NCBI RefSeq assembly: GCF_044772865.1
Contig: NZ_CP173029.1
Coordinates: 744,001-808,000 of the forward strand
Reading direction: 5' to 3'
DNA length: 64,000 nucleotides
Origin: Algirhabdus cladophorae
GTDB lineage: Bacteria > Pseudomonadota > Alphaproteobacteria > Rhodobacterales > Rhodobacteraceae
This document shows, piece by piece, positions 51,728 to 60,843 of the stretch. Position 1 is the stretch's first letter. Each line of letters opens with the position of its first letter. Both the position numbers and the translations under genes were made by a program. The notes beneath the pieces are model-generated. The model did no database searches. It was not told the DNA's origin and saw nothing but the letters and a program-made list of their open reading frames with translations.

Positions 51728-52783
51728 TCATGTTTCCAATCCGGCAGGGGCCGCGGCGTGGTGTGGCATCAACCCCATGACTTTAAAGAGCGTCCCCATT
51801 TCTGACGGGTGGGTCAAGCGCCGGTGTGCATTGATGTGCTGCTCTAGGGGGTTGCCACTTAGTTTTGCCGCCAATTGCTGCGCACGTCCGGTGATACCGA
51901 GCCGTTCCAGATAAACACCTTGTGGTGTCAGACGCGAATGGGCGCAGGTGGCGGCAATCGCCAAGGCCTCGAAATCCACATGGGCGGTCAAATCTGCAGC
52001 ACCGGGTTGGGCAAAGGGATCGACAAATGTGTGATCTTGTACAGCCTGCAACGTATCGCCTTGGGATCCCCAATCACCGTAGTCGATGATCAAGCCTGCA
52101 CCGCCAAAGGCCTCGATCCGGTGGCTGATCTCGCCTATGATACCGGGGGCGGCTGGGGCGAGCTCGACCAGATCACCGTCTTTGGTATCGTCTAGGCGGG
52201 CCTCCAAGGCGGCCAAGGGGGCGGGTTGGGTCAGCCCCACGTGCAGTGCATCGTCTTTGACGCCCACAACCCGCTCGCACCAGGCAGCACCCCTGCGCTG
52301 GAACTGACGAATAGGCAGCGCGTCAAAAAATTCGTTGGCGATACAGTATAGCGGGGCTTCGGGCAGGGTGGTGACTGTCTCGTGCCATGTGACGGTGTCC
52401 CCCAACAGTTGGGCCTGAGCCGCGCGCAGGGGCGGCGACGTTTCGATCAGATGCATCTGTGCCGCCTCGGCAAATCCTGGGACGCTGCGGGTCGCACGGA
52501 TCACATCCGCAATCAGCGTGCCACGCCCCGGACCCAATTCAGCCAAGACAAACTGTGAGGGCGCGTCCTGATCCATCCAAGTTTGCGCCAAGGACAGGCC
52601 GATAAGCTCGCCGAACATTTGGCTGATTTCAGGGGCCGTAATAAAGTCACCAGCAGCCCCCAGCGGATCACGCGTTATGTAGTAGCCGTGTTGGGGATGT
52701 TGCAGGCAATCGGTCATATAGTCTGCAATGGTGATAGGCCCATGGGCCGCAATGCGCTGGATCAAAACCTCGGAAAGGGTCAT
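51728..52783 (-). CDS. MidA/NDUFAF7-like SAM-dependent methyltransferase
   Basis: A 351-residue methyltransferase of the DUF185 family; the mitochondrial member methylates an arginine of complex I subunit NDUFS2. It has ITIADYMTDCLQHPQHGYY, GDFITAPEISQMFGELIG, and FVLAELGPGRGTLIADV (SAM site). ATG at 52783 overlaps the lgt stop by four bases. Role in complex I assembly is inferred from the family only. Confidence 0.88.
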   Translation of the reverse strand: MTLSEVLIQRIAAHGPITIADYMTDCLQHPQHGYYITRDPLGAAGDFITAPEISQMFGELIGLSLAQTWMDQDAPSQFVLAELGPGRGTLIADVIRATRSVPGFAEAAQMHLIETSPPLRAAQAQLLGDTVTWHETVTTLPEAPLYCIANEFFDALPIRQFQRRGAAWCERVVGVKDDALHVGLTQPAPLAALEARLDDTKDGDLVELAPAAPGIIGEISHRIEAFGGAGLIIDYGDWGSQGDTLQAVQDHTFVDPFAQPGAADLTAHVDFEALAIAATCAHSRLTPQGVYLERLGITGRAQQLAAKLSGNPLEQHINAHRRLTHPSEMGTLFKVMGLMPHHAAAPAGLET

Positions 52784-53661
52784 GGCCGCTGGCTGCGTGC
52801 AACCAGCCACAGCCCGATTAGGATCATGGGGATCGATAGCAATTGTCCCATGGTCAGCCCGTAGCCATCCAAGTGTAGCGCCAGCCCCAATGGATTGCCG
52901 GGACTGATAAATTGCGCATCAGGCTGGCGGAAAAATTCAACCAAGAACCGCGCGGCCCCGTAGCCTGCGAAAAATACGCCGGTCAGCAAACCGGGGCGTT
53001 TGAACGCGCCGCGCCGGAACGCCAGATAAAGCAGGATCGCGCCAAGGATCAGGCCTTCGAGTACGGCCTCATAGAGTTGTGAGGGGTGGCGGGCGCAGAT
53101 CTCGATCAGCGGGCCGCAGTCTTGGGCTTCTGCCACGGGAAACACGACGCCCCATGGCATATCGGTCTGGCGGCCCCACAGTTCCGGTTTGATAAAGTTC
53201 GCAACCCGCCCCAAAAACAGGGCAGGGGCCGTGGCAATCGCCAGACAATCGGCCAGCGACAGCATCGGGATTTTATGACGTCGACAGAAATAGATCGCCA
53301 CGGCGACGACGCCTGCAAACCCGCCGTGGAAGGCCATGCCGCCTTGCCAGACCTTTGGAATGTCTTGCGGGTTGGCGGCATAATAGCTGGGTTGATAGAA
53401 CGCCACAAAGCCCAAACGACCACCGATAATGACCCCGAAGATCACCCATGTCAGCAGATCCTCGACCAGCTGGGGCGTCATAGGGGCGGTGCTTTCGCGC
53501 CACAGTACTGGACGTTTGACAGCCGTGACGACAATGCGCCAGCCGATCAAAATACCGACAATATAGGACAAGGCATACCACCGCAGGGCCAGTTCAAACC
53601 CAAACAGATCAATGCTAAAAATCTCGGGCGAGATTTGTGGAAAAGGGATCGCGGCCAACAT
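52780..53661 (-). CDS. lgt: Prolipoprotein diacylglyceryl transferase
   Basis: Transfers diacylglycerol from phosphatidylglycerol to the lipobox Cys of lipoprotein precursors; inner-membrane enzyme with seven helices. The 293-residue protein has the family motifs ALSYIVGILIGWRI, GRVANFIKPELWGR with the essential region, RHPSQLYEAVLEG and FFRQPDAQF. First gene of lgt-midA-pgeF. Confidence 0.95.
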   Translation of the reverse strand: MLAAIPFPQISPEIFSIDLFGFELALRWYALSYIVGILIGWRIVVTAVKRPVLWRESTAPMTPQLVEDLLTWVIFGVIIGGRLGFVAFYQPSYYAANPQDIPKVWQGGMAFHGGFAGVVAVAIYFCRRHKIPMLSLADCLAIATAPALFLGRVANFIKPELWGRQTDMPWGVVFPVAEAQDCGPLIEICARHPSQLYEAVLEGLILGAILLYLAFRRGAFKRPGLLTGVFFAGYGAARFLVEFFRQPDAQFISPGNPLGLALHLDGYGLTMGQLLSIPMILIGLWLVARSQRP

Positions 53662-53769
53662 AAGGCAACTCTGTCAATTATGGGTGCGGCGATGTCAACA
53701 GCCCCGCGCACTTGTGATCCTCGCGCAACCGCCCCATATAGAAGTCAAATGAAAACGGAGACTTCGGCC

Positions 53770-54015
53770 ATGCAAACCCGCAACAAAATTCTCGATGATT
53801 TGTCGCAACTTATGACCAACGCAATGGGGGTCGCTCAGGGCGCTAAATCCGAAGCGGAAACCGCGATGTCTTCTATGATGGATCGGTGGCTGGCAGATCG
53901 TAATTTTGTCACGCGCGAAGAATTTGATGCAGTGCGTACAATGGCGCAAAAGGCCCGCGAGGAGAATGCTACCTTACTGGCCCGCATCGAAGCACTGGAA
54001 GCCAAAACCAAGTAA
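53770..54015 (+). CDS. ubiK: Ubiquinone biosynthesis accessory factor UbiK (BMFP family)
   Basis: An 81-residue protein with a helical body and a C-terminal coiled coil (VREEFDAVRTMAQKA-like region, ending LLARIEALEAKTK). UbiK supports assembly of the ubiquinone synthesis complex. Start is ATG 53770 (MQTRNKILDDLSQLM), with CGGAGA upstream; a longer frame exists but the usual N-terminus fits here. Divergent from lgt. Confidence 0.9.
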   Translation: MQTRNKILDDLSQLMTNAMGVAQGAKSEAETAMSSMMDRWLADRNFVTREEFDAVRTMAQKAREENATLLARIEALEAKTK

Positions 54016-54020
54016 CAGCG

Positions 54021-54506
54021 CTAGACTAAGGGCAGGCCTCCCAAGAACTGGCCTTGCTCGGTTGTCTTTGCGCGGCCAAACTCGATGATCGATATTTGCC
54101 ATCCCAGTTCTTGGGAATAGTCACAAATGTATGTGGCATCGGCTTTGGTCAACTCAACACCACTGCTGCTGAGGGCCACCCATTCCACAATGACTTTGGT
54201 GGCCCCGCCGCGCAATTCTTCGGCGTCGGACATAGTGAATGTGACCCGATCGAAATCGCTTCTTATCAGATTGTCGCGAAATGTATTCAGCACGAACAGC
54301 CCTTGGGCCGCGTCTTTGATGACAATAACCTGAGTATCGATATGCACGGCTGTCGGCAGCTTTAGGATCGTCTTGAGGTCTTGCAGGGTTCCGGTGTTAA
54401 AGGCCTTGGCCATGCCTTCAAAAAATTCAGTTAGCTTCGTCACTTTTGGGTCCACAAGTGTTGTATATTGAAAAGAACTGGTGAACGCAGCGGTATCGGT
54501 ACTCAC
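54021..54506 (-). CDS. Hypothetical protein, NTF2-like
   Basis: A 161-residue protein. An N-terminal helix (LTEFFEGMAKAFNTGTLQDLKTIL) precedes strands such as TKVIVEWVALSSSGVEL and DATYICDYSQELGWQISIIEFGR. The order of one helix group and a curved sheet suggests an NTF2-like fold; I recognise no named family. It converges on ubiK, five bases away. The upstream interval 54507-54760 holds a stem-loop but no other gene. Confidence 0.55.
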   Translation of the reverse strand: MSTDTAAFTSSFQYTTLVDPKVTKLTEFFEGMAKAFNTGTLQDLKTILKLPTAVHIDTQVIVIKDAAQGLFVLNTFRDNLIRSDFDRVTFTMSDAEELRGGATKVIVEWVALSSSGVELTKADATYICDYSQELGWQISIIEFGRAKTTEQGQFLGGLPLV

Positions 54507-54597
54507 AGCGACCTAACGTCAAATTGCGCCAAAAGGAAAGGGCGCCCGGGGCCTTCCCTACATTTTTCGCAAAATAAAGCGTCACTGGGCAAGCTAT

Positions 54598-54613
54598 CCA
54601 CAACTTATTGTGG
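54598..54613. promoter_or_regulatory. Inverted repeat CCACAA-CTTA-TTGTGG
   Basis: Perfect six-base arms with a four-base centre, in the interval between the NTF2-like gene and ybjN. It could be an operator for either. It overlaps an imperfect DnaA box (CTATCCACA). No U run follows, so not a terminator. Confidence 0.4.
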
Positions 54614-54760
54614 GTCCCCCCAAATTATAGCTTTACACAATGTCTTTCTGCCCTCACCATATCTCGTAGGTGCTGTGAAACGACCCACCGCACCTAGAGC
54701 TGGCACCTAGCGTTAGGGGCGCTGCCAAGACCCCAACGCACGAGCAGAAAGGGTTGCACC

Positions 54761-55264
54761 ATGGCACTGACTGAAAGCTTCATCGAACAAGAAGACCTGC
54801 ATCCAATCGACATCGTCGAATATATCGCAGAGCATCACGATTGGGATTTTGATCGCGTTGCAGATGACCAAATCGCAATGGCTGTGGAAGGCCAATGGCG
54901 AACCTATTCCATCACGTTGGCATGGTGCAGTTTCGACGAAACGTTGCGGTTGATTTGTACCTTCGAGATGGAACCGCCTTCGGATAAATTGGGGGACCTC
55001 TATGAGGCCCTTAACAAGGTGAATGACCAGTGCTGGGCCGGGGCCTTTAGCTACTGGACCGAACAAAAGCTGATGGTCTACCGCTATGGCTTGATCCTTG
55101 CAGGGGGCCAACAGGCCAGTGCAGAACAGATCGACACCGCGATCAATGCAGCTGTGATGTCGGCAGAACGCTATTATCCAGCCTTCCAGATGGTCACATG
55201 GGCCGGGCACACCGCTGAAGAAGCGATGCAAGTTGCCATTGCAGAGGCCTACGGTCGCGCCTAA
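54761..55264 (+). CDS. YbjN domain-containing protein
   Basis: A 167-residue protein of the YbjN family (type III secretion chaperone-like fold), of unclear function. It has a DLYEALNKVNDQCWAGAFSYW-type helix and LMVYRYGLILAGGQ. In other alphaproteobacteria it neighbours proC, as here, with proC starting 28 bases after its stop. ATG after AAAGGG at 54746-54751. Confidence 0.82.
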   Translation: MALTESFIEQEDLHPIDIVEYIAEHHDWDFDRVADDQIAMAVEGQWRTYSITLAWCSFDETLRLICTFEMEPPSDKLGDLYEALNKVNDQCWAGAFSYWTEQKLMVYRYGLILAGGQQASAEQIDTAINAAVMSAERYYPAFQMVTWAGHTAEEAMQVAIAEAYGRA

Positions 55265-55291
55265 CACTTGCCCCCAAAGAGAGGGGGGCAG

Positions 55292-56104
55292 ATGTCACAA
55301 AACGTTAAACTTGAGAACGGTCTGGTTCTGCTGGGCTGTGGTAAGATGGGGTCGGCTTTGTTGGCGGGCTGGTTGGCGCAGGGGGTCTCGCCTGCGACTG
55401 TGTGGGTTTTAGACCCCAACCCCAGTGAATGGCTTCAGGCCACTGGCGTGCACATCAATGAAGGCATTCCCGCGGAACCGGCTGTGGTTTTGGTGGCTGT
55501 CAAACCGCAAATGATGGGCGAGGCCCTGCCAGTACTGGCTGCGCTGGGCAATGGCGCGACTTTGTTCGTGTCCGTCGCCGCAGGTACTCCCATTTCGGCA
55601 TTTGAGGCAGCGCTGGGGGCGCAATCGCCTATTGTGCGCGCCATGCCCAACACGCCAGCGGCGGTTGGCAAGGGCATTACAGCGCTGATTGGGAATATCA
55701 ACACGTCGCCTGCGCAAATGGAATTGGCCGAGACGTTGATGCGGGCTGTGGGCCAAACGGTTCAGTTAGACGCCGAAGCGCAAATGGATGCAGTCACGGG
55801 CGTCTCAGGTTCGGGCCCGGCTTACGTGTTTCACTTGATCGAAACCATGGCGCAGGCGGGCATCGCCCAAGGATTGCCACCGCAAATGGCTATGGCCTTG
55901 GCCAAAGCGACCGTGGCCGGGGCAGGGGCCTTGGCCGAAACAGCCACAGAGGAACCCAGTCAATTGCGCGTCAATGTCACCAGCCCCAATGGCACCACCC
56001 AAGCAGCGCTTGAGGTGTTGATGGATCCGACCACTGGCTTTCCCAACTTGATGACCAAAGCCGTGGCCGCCGCCACAGATCGATCCAAGGAGTTGTCGAA
56101 ATGA
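55292..56104 (+). CDS. proC: Pyrroline-5-carboxylate reductase
   Basis: Last step of proline synthesis, NAD(P)H-dependent. The 270-residue protein starts VLLGCGKMGSALLAGWL (Rossmann loop), and has AVKPQMMGE, IVRAMPNTPAAVGKG and the signature VTGVSGSGPAYVFHLIE. ATG at 55292 (MSQNVKLENGL) follows GAGGGGGG. Overlaps csaA by four bases (ATGA). Confidence 0.95.
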   Translation: MSQNVKLENGLVLLGCGKMGSALLAGWLAQGVSPATVWVLDPNPSEWLQATGVHINEGIPAEPAVVLVAVKPQMMGEALPVLAALGNGATLFVSVAAGTPISAFEAALGAQSPIVRAMPNTPAAVGKGITALIGNINTSPAQMELAETLMRAVGQTVQLDAEAQMDAVTGVSGSGPAYVFHLIETMAQAGIAQGLPPQMAMALAKATVAGAGALAETATEEPSQLRVNVTSPNGTTQAALEVLMDPTTGFPNLMTKAVAAATDRSKELSK

Positions 56105-56442
56105 GCGACCAAATCAGTTTTGACCAGTTCATGGCGGTCGATATTCGCGTAGGCCAGATCGTGCGGGCCGAGCCTTTCCCTGAGGCCCGCAAACCCGCAA
56201 TCAAACTGTGGGTCAATTTTGGTCCTGAAATTGGCGAGCGTAAATCATCGGCTCAGATTACCAAGCACTACACACCCGAGGGCCTTGTGGGGCGGCGCGT
56301 CATGGGGGTGGTCAACTTCCCACCGCGCCAAATCGGCCCTGTGATGTCCGAGGTTTTGGTGCTGGGCGTGCCCGACGCCGACGGCGAGGTGGTCTTGATA
56401 AAACCTGACATCGAGACACCTTTGGGCGGGAGGCTTTTTTAA
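56101..56442 (+). CDS. CsaA-like tRNA-binding protein
   Basis: A 113-residue OB-fold protein with the Trbp111/CsaA pattern: FMAVDIRVGQIVRAEPFPEARKPAIKLWVNFG, and RVMGVVNFPPRQIGPVMSEVLVLG. Known family members bind tRNA or act as secretion chaperones. Coupled to proC by ATGA; the next gene starts two bases after the stop (TAA-T-ATG). Confidence 0.88.
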   Translation: MSDQISFDQFMAVDIRVGQIVRAEPFPEARKPAIKLWVNFGPEIGERKSSAQITKHYTPEGLVGRRVMGVVNFPPRQIGPVMSEVLVLGVPDADGEVVLIKPDIETPLGGRLF

Positions 56443-56443
56443 T

Positions 56444-57403
56444 ATGACACAAACTCTTTTGATCACCCGCTGCTTGCCCGATAGCATTGTGGCCACGGCC
56501 CGCGAGCATTTTGACGTGTCCTACCGCGATCAGACCAATGTGATGAGCGTGGATGAAATGGTTGCGGCTTTGCGTGAGTATGATTTGATCCTGCCCACGT
56601 TAGGCGATCAATTCAGCGCCGAAGTGTTTGAGGCTGTTGAGGCCCCACGTTGCAAATTGCTGGCCAACTTTGGCGTCGGCTACAACCATATCAACGTGGA
56701 CGCCGCCCGGGCCAAAGGCATTGCTGTGACCAACACACCCGGTGCGGTGACGGACGCCACAGCGGACACGGCCCTGACCTTGATGTTAATGACGTGCCGC
56801 CGCGCGGGCGAGGGCGAGCGAATGGTGCGTGCAGGTCAATGGGACGGCTGGCACCCGACCCAAATGCTGGGCCTGCATATGTCTGGCAAGACGCTGGGCG
56901 TTGTTGGCATGGGCCGGATCGGCAAGGCCATCGCCCATCGTGGGCATTTTGGCTTTGGGATGAAGATCGTGTTTCATAACCGTAGCCAAGTGGCCGATCC
57001 GGGCATGCCTGCCACGCAACTTGGCAGCCTGGCCGAGGTTATGGCCGCTTCAGATGTTGTGGTTGTTGCTGTCCCCGCCATGCCGGCCACGCATCACCTC
57101 ATCAATGCCGAGGCGCTCGCGGCCATGAAACCAACGGCGCATTTGGTCAATATCGCGCGAGGCGACATCGTTGATGAGGCCGCTTTGATCAAGGCCCTTC
57201 AAGAGGGTCAAATTGCAGGTGCCGGGTTGGATGTATACGAGTTTGAACCCAAGGTGCCGCAAGCGTTGATTGATATGGACAACGTCACCTTGCTGCCCCA
57301 TCTGGGCACCGCTGCCTTGGAAGTCAGAACAAACATGGGCGAAATGGCGCTGGATAACTTGATGGCCTTTACTGCGGGCAAACCACTGCCCAATGCCGTC
57401 TAA
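56444..57403 (+). CDS. D-isomer-specific 2-hydroxyacid dehydrogenase (D-glycerate dehydrogenase-like)
   Basis: A 319-residue NAD-dependent dehydrogenase: LGVVGMGRIGKAIAHRG (nucleotide loop), catalytic Arg in NIARGDIVDEAAL, Glu in YEFEPKVPQ and His in LLPHLGTAA. The sequence resembles hydroxypyruvate/glyoxylate reductases of roseobacters. Third gene of proC-csaA-dehydrogenase, one base after csaA. Confidence 0.85.
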   Translation: MTQTLLITRCLPDSIVATAREHFDVSYRDQTNVMSVDEMVAALREYDLILPTLGDQFSAEVFEAVEAPRCKLLANFGVGYNHINVDAARAKGIAVTNTPGAVTDATADTALTLMLMTCRRAGEGERMVRAGQWDGWHPTQMLGLHMSGKTLGVVGMGRIGKAIAHRGHFGFGMKIVFHNRSQVADPGMPATQLGSLAEVMAASDVVVVAVPAMPATHHLINAEALAAMKPTAHLVNIARGDIVDEAALIKALQEGQIAGAGLDVYEFEPKVPQALIDMDNVTLLPHLGTAALEVRTNMGEMALDNLMAFTAGKPLPNAV

Positions 57404-57435
57404 GCCCCAGTTTCTTTAGTTTTGAAATACCTACA

Positions 57436-57457
57436 GGCCGATGCGTCAGCATCGGCC
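57436..57457. promoter_or_regulatory. Perfect hairpin between the dehydrogenase and tdk genes
   Basis: GGCCGATGC and GCATCGGCC form a nine-base stem with GTCA loop, between convergent genes. No T run lies on either side, so it is a weak candidate for a bidirectional terminator or a repeated palindromic element. Confidence 0.5.
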
Positions 57458-57489
57458 GCCCCCCGCGACCGCGCAGCGGGCGCAAAACC

Positions 57490-58071
57490 TCAAATATCGC
57501 CAACAGCCTCGCGCCAATGGCGTCTGCACAAAGACACATAGGTCTCGTTCCCGCCCACTTGCACCTGTGCCCCTTGGGTCAACACTTGTCCCTGATCATT
57601 CTGGCGCACCACCATGGTGGCTTTCTTGCCGCAATGACAGATCGTGCGGACTTCGCGCATTTCATCAGCCAATGCCAGTAAGGCTGCTGATCCGGGAAAC
57701 AGGTTGCCCTGAAAATCCACGCGCAACCCGTAACACATAATTGGGACGCCCAGATCATCTACGGCGCGGGCCAGCTGCCAAACTTGATCATGGCTTAAAA
57801 ATTGCGCCTCATCGATGAACACACAGGCACAATCGCCTGCTTGCAACCGATCCGAAATTTTGGCGAACAGATCCTCACCGACCCCAAAGGTATCGGCCTC
57901 TTGGCCAATGCCAATGCGACTGGCGATACGGCCTGATCCAGCGCGGTTATCGAACTGTGCTGTCAGCAAATACACCTGCATGCCGCGCTCGCCATAGTTA
58001 TGGGCCGCTTGCAGTAACACAGTCGATTTGCCTGCGTTCATAGTGGAATAATGGAAGTATAGTTTGGCCAT
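57490..58071 (-). CDS. tdk: Thymidine kinase
   Basis: Salvages thymidine to dTMP. The 193-residue protein has the P-loop STMNAGKST (9-17), FIDEAQFLSHDQVW and YGLRVDFQGNLFPGS, plus zinc-binding CHCGKKAT and LCRRHW. Minus strand, convergent with the dehydrogenase gene. Type II, homotetramer family. Confidence 0.95.
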   Translation of the reverse strand: MAKLYFHYSTMNAGKSTVLLQAAHNYGERGMQVYLLTAQFDNRAGSGRIASRIGIGQEADTFGVGEDLFAKISDRLQAGDCACVFIDEAQFLSHDQVWQLARAVDDLGVPIMCYGLRVDFQGNLFPGSAALLALADEMREVRTICHCGKKATMVVRQNDQGQVLTQGAQVQVGGNETYVSLCRRHWREAVGDI

Positions 58072-58477
58072 AAGGCCCTTATGCCACGCAAATTTTCACG
58101 CGCAAGCAAGAGTACGGGTGGGGATGTCCTGACCCAGTAATTGAGCCAGGACGCACCACTAATTAATCTACACTACGGGGCCTTGCCAAAACCACTCACC
58201 AGACGCGCATAAGGGCCGAAACCCTTGGGGATAATACTGCGACGCCTTCACACACACGTTTGACAAGCCCGCTGCACGACTGCAGGTTACCCTGCTTTGT
58301 CGTCCCTGTGACAAAAGCACAGCGGACCCCACCCAAACCAACGCTGGGGACGTCGGTCACTCTTTACGATCTCAAACCACTGAGATTGAGACGAAATTGT
58401 CATTGGCAGAGGCTAAAAATAATGGGAAAAGGGATTTCAAATTCCCCCAACACTCAGACTGGGGGGTAAAACAGGGG
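58072..58477. other. Long intergenic region with inverted repeats
   Basis: About 400 bases between tdk and the CII-like gene. It holds GTCCTG/CAGGAC (58126-58152, 15-base spacer) and a perfect ATCTCA-AACCAC-TGAGAT (58369-58386), which may be an operator for the downstream regulator. I see no tRNA or small gene. Confidence 0.4.
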
Positions 58478-58951
58478 ATGAGTATGAACGGTTTGGGCAG
58501 TTATTTGAAAAAGCACACCGAGGCGTTGGTTAAAGATGTGGGCATTGAGCCTGCATGCGATTTGACAGGCAAATCCAAAGCAACCTTGGGCCGGTATTAT
58601 TCTGATAACGAAGAACATGCCGACCGGTTTATGCCTATTGATGCTGTGGCTGCTTTGGAAAAGGCTGCTAAATATCCCCATGTTACCAGTGCCTTAGCCG
58701 AAGTAAACGGGATCACCCTTAGCTACGATCCCGAACGCCGCAACTCGGATGAAAACGCCAACGTAAACTCAGATGTGATCGCGCTCAGCCAGCGGTTTGC
58801 AATGCTTATGGCTGAATATAACCAGTCCATCGAAGACGGCATCATCAGTGTGAACGAGGCAAAACGCCTGTTGCGCGAGACCTCGCAGTTGCAGCGCGTT
58901 TTGATCGAAATGAAAATGCATTTGGAAGAAGAATCCGGCGAACGGATTTAG
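58478..58951 (+). CDS. Predicted DNA-binding protein, phage CII-like
   Basis: A protein of 155 to 157 residues starting at ATG 58478 or 58484, the second with AGGGG at better spacing. The N-terminal half recalls phage regulatory CII (Phage_CP76) domains: LKKHTEALVKDVG, ACDLTGKSKATLGRYYSDNEE, and PIDAVAALEKAAKYPHVTSAL, a helix-turn-helix-like order. The C-terminal half is helical (SVNEAKRLLRETSQLQRVLIEM). Target unknown. Not embedded in a prophage here, so probably domesticated. arsH starts 23 bases downstream. Confidence 0.6.
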   Translation: MSMNGLGSYLKKHTEALVKDVGIEPACDLTGKSKATLGRYYSDNEEHADRFMPIDAVAALEKAAKYPHVTSALAEVNGITLSYDPERRNSDENANVNSDVIALSQRFAMLMAEYNQSIEDGIISVNEAKRLLRETSQLQRVLIEMKMHLEEESGERI

Positions 58952-58974
58952 ATTCTTGGCGACAGACGCAAGCT

Positions 58975-59697
58975 ATGGTTGAAACACCAGACACATTTGG
59001 CCCGCCGAGCAGCCTTTTGGCTGAAGCTTTACCTGTGATTGACGCAAGGGCATTGGTGTCTGCTGCGGATGATTTGCATCCTCCACGCATCCTGTTGCTC
59101 TACGGATCTTTGCGCCAGACGTCTTATTCGCGATTGGCTGCAGAGGAATGCGCGCGGATTTTGACCCATCTGGGGTGCGAGTGCCGTCTCTTTGATCCGC
59201 GTGGCTTGCCCCAGCCTGACGATGCCCCGGACGATCACCCCAAAGTCGCAGAGTTGCGCGAACTTGCCACATGGGCCGAAGGGATGATCTGGTCCTCGCC
59301 GGAACGGCATGGGGCCATGACGGGCATCATGAAAAGCCAGATCGATTGGCTGCCCCTGTCTATGGGCGGGGTGCGTCCGACCCAAGGCAAAACCCTGGCC
59401 GTGATGCAGGTCTCGGGCGGCTCTCAATCCTTTAATGCTGTCAACCAGATGCGCATTCTGGGGCGTTGGATGCGGATGATCACGATCCCTAATCAGTCCA
59501 GCATTCCAAAGGCTTGGCTAGAGTTCAAAGACCAGATTTTGCCCGCAGGATCGTTCTATTCGCGCCTCGTGGATGTCTGCGAGGAACTGGTGAAATTCAC
59601 CTATATGACCCGCGGGCGGTCCGATTATTTGGTAGATCGTTATTCAGAACGGCTGGAAAGCGTCGAAAAAGCACACGAGCGTGTGTCCAAGATCTAG
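58975..59697 (+). CDS. arsH: ArsH-type NADPH-dependent FMN reductase
   Basis: ArsH oxidises trivalent organoarsenicals or acts as an FMN reductase. The 240-residue protein has ILLLYGSLRQTSYSRLAAEE (flavin loop), WSSPERHGAMTGIMKSQIDW, and QVSGGSQSFNAVNQ. No arsR, arsC or arsB is in the window, so it is an orphan; it may serve general redox. Starts 23 bases after the CII-like gene and ends converging on a KAS III gene with a four-base overlap. Confidence 0.9.
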   Translation: MVETPDTFGPPSSLLAEALPVIDARALVSAADDLHPPRILLLYGSLRQTSYSRLAAEECARILTHLGCECRLFDPRGLPQPDDAPDDHPKVAELRELATWAEGMIWSSPERHGAMTGIMKSQIDWLPLSMGGVRPTQGKTLAVMQVSGGSQSFNAVNQMRILGRWMRMITIPNQSSIPKAWLEFKDQILPAGSFYSRLVDVCEELVKFTYMTRGRSDYLVDRYSERLESVEKAHERVSKI

Positions 59698-60812
59698 GCG
59701 CGCTTTAGCAGGACCGATCCCACCGAATACCCCGCCCCAAACGAACAAATCAGCCCCAGATCACCACTGTCCAAATCATTGGAATACTTGGAAAATGCGA
59801 TGATGGACCCAGCCGAACTGGTATTGGCGTAATCTTGCAAGATGTTGGGCTGTTCCATTGGTTCGGGTTTGCGACCGAGGACTTTCTTACCGATGAAGTC
59901 GTTCATGGTTTTATTGGCCTGATGCAGCCAAAGCCGTTTAAGGTCTGTGGCCGCAACACCGTCATCCGCCATATGCTCTTGAATATGGGCGGAGACCAGC
60001 GGCAGAACTTCCTTGAATACTTTGCGCCCATTTTGCATGAATTGCATGTCGCGGCGGTCCTCCAATGGACCGTGGCTGCGTCGTAAGTATCCGTTATTGT
60101 TGCGAATATTGTTGCTAAACTGCGTCGCACATCGGGTGCTGAGGATATCAAAATGATCGCCTGTGGCGTCTTCTTTGCGTTCCAACACAGTTGCTGTGGC
60201 CACATCGCCAAAAATGAAATGACAATCGCGGTCACGCCATTCCAGATGGGCGCTACAAATCTCGGGGTTCACAATCAAGGCCTTGCGCACGGATCCTGCG
60301 CGGATCATGTCAGCCGCTGTTTGAATGCCAAAGGTCGCCGACGAGCAGGCCACATTCATATCAAATGCCATGCCGCCTGCACCGATAAGTTGCTGAATTT
60401 CCACAGCAATTGCAGGATAGGCACGTTCCATATTGGAGGCAGCACACAGAACCAGATCGATCTCTGATCCATCAATGCCTGCCTGTACCAACGCCTTGTT
60501 CGTGGCGTCTTGGGCCATTTCGGCCATCAGACTTGGGGCTGCATCGTCACGGCGCGGGAAGATCGGATGCATAATTGCGGGGTCCAAAATACCGGCCTTG
60601 TCGATCACATAGCGCTGTTCGATCCCGCTGGCGGCCACGATAAAATCGCTGCTGGAGTGGGCCTTGGCCTCGACCTTGCCTGCCTCAATCGCGGCTGCAT
60701 TGTCTGCGTTGAACGCATCCACATAGGCATTAAACGCAAGGACCAATTCGTCATTTGTGATGATGTGCTCAGGTGTGAAAACGCCTGTGCCCGTAAGTGC
60801 AACGTCGTGCAT
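59694..60812 (-). CDS. Beta-ketoacyl-ACP synthase III-like protein
   Basis: A 372-residue thiolase-fold protein with an intact catalytic triad: Cys156 in MNVACSSATF, His in LHQANK and Asn in YANTSSAGS. It has a long N-terminal insertion (about 30-90) compared with E. coli FabH (317), so it belongs to a longer KAS III subfamily that may use other starters or make a special lipid. ATG at 60812 follows a GGGGGG stretch; an alternative ATG at 60824 exists. No acyl carrier protein gene is near. Confidence 0.85.
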   Translation of the reverse strand: MHDVALTGTGVFTPEHIITNDELVLAFNAYVDAFNADNAAAIEAGKVEAKAHSSSDFIVAASGIEQRYVIDKAGILDPAIMHPIFPRRDDAAPSLMAEMAQDATNKALVQAGIDGSEIDLVLCAASNMERAYPAIAVEIQQLIGAGGMAFDMNVACSSATFGIQTAADMIRAGSVRKALIVNPEICSAHLEWRDRDCHFIFGDVATATVLERKEDATGDHFDILSTRCATQFSNNIRNNNGYLRRSHGPLEDRRDMQFMQNGRKVFKEVLPLVSAHIQEHMADDGVAATDLKRLWLHQANKTMNDFIGKKVLGRKPEPMEQPNILQDYANTSSAGSIIAFSKYSNDLDSGDLGLICSFGAGYSVGSVLLKRA

Positions 60813-60843
60813 TGTGCCCCCCAAAAGTTAACGCAGGGTGGGG

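Noticed and set aside
53086..53769. Long N-terminal extension of ubiK
   Set aside because: The extension is antisense to lgt. The usual UbiK N-terminus with its own ribosome binding site starts at 53770.
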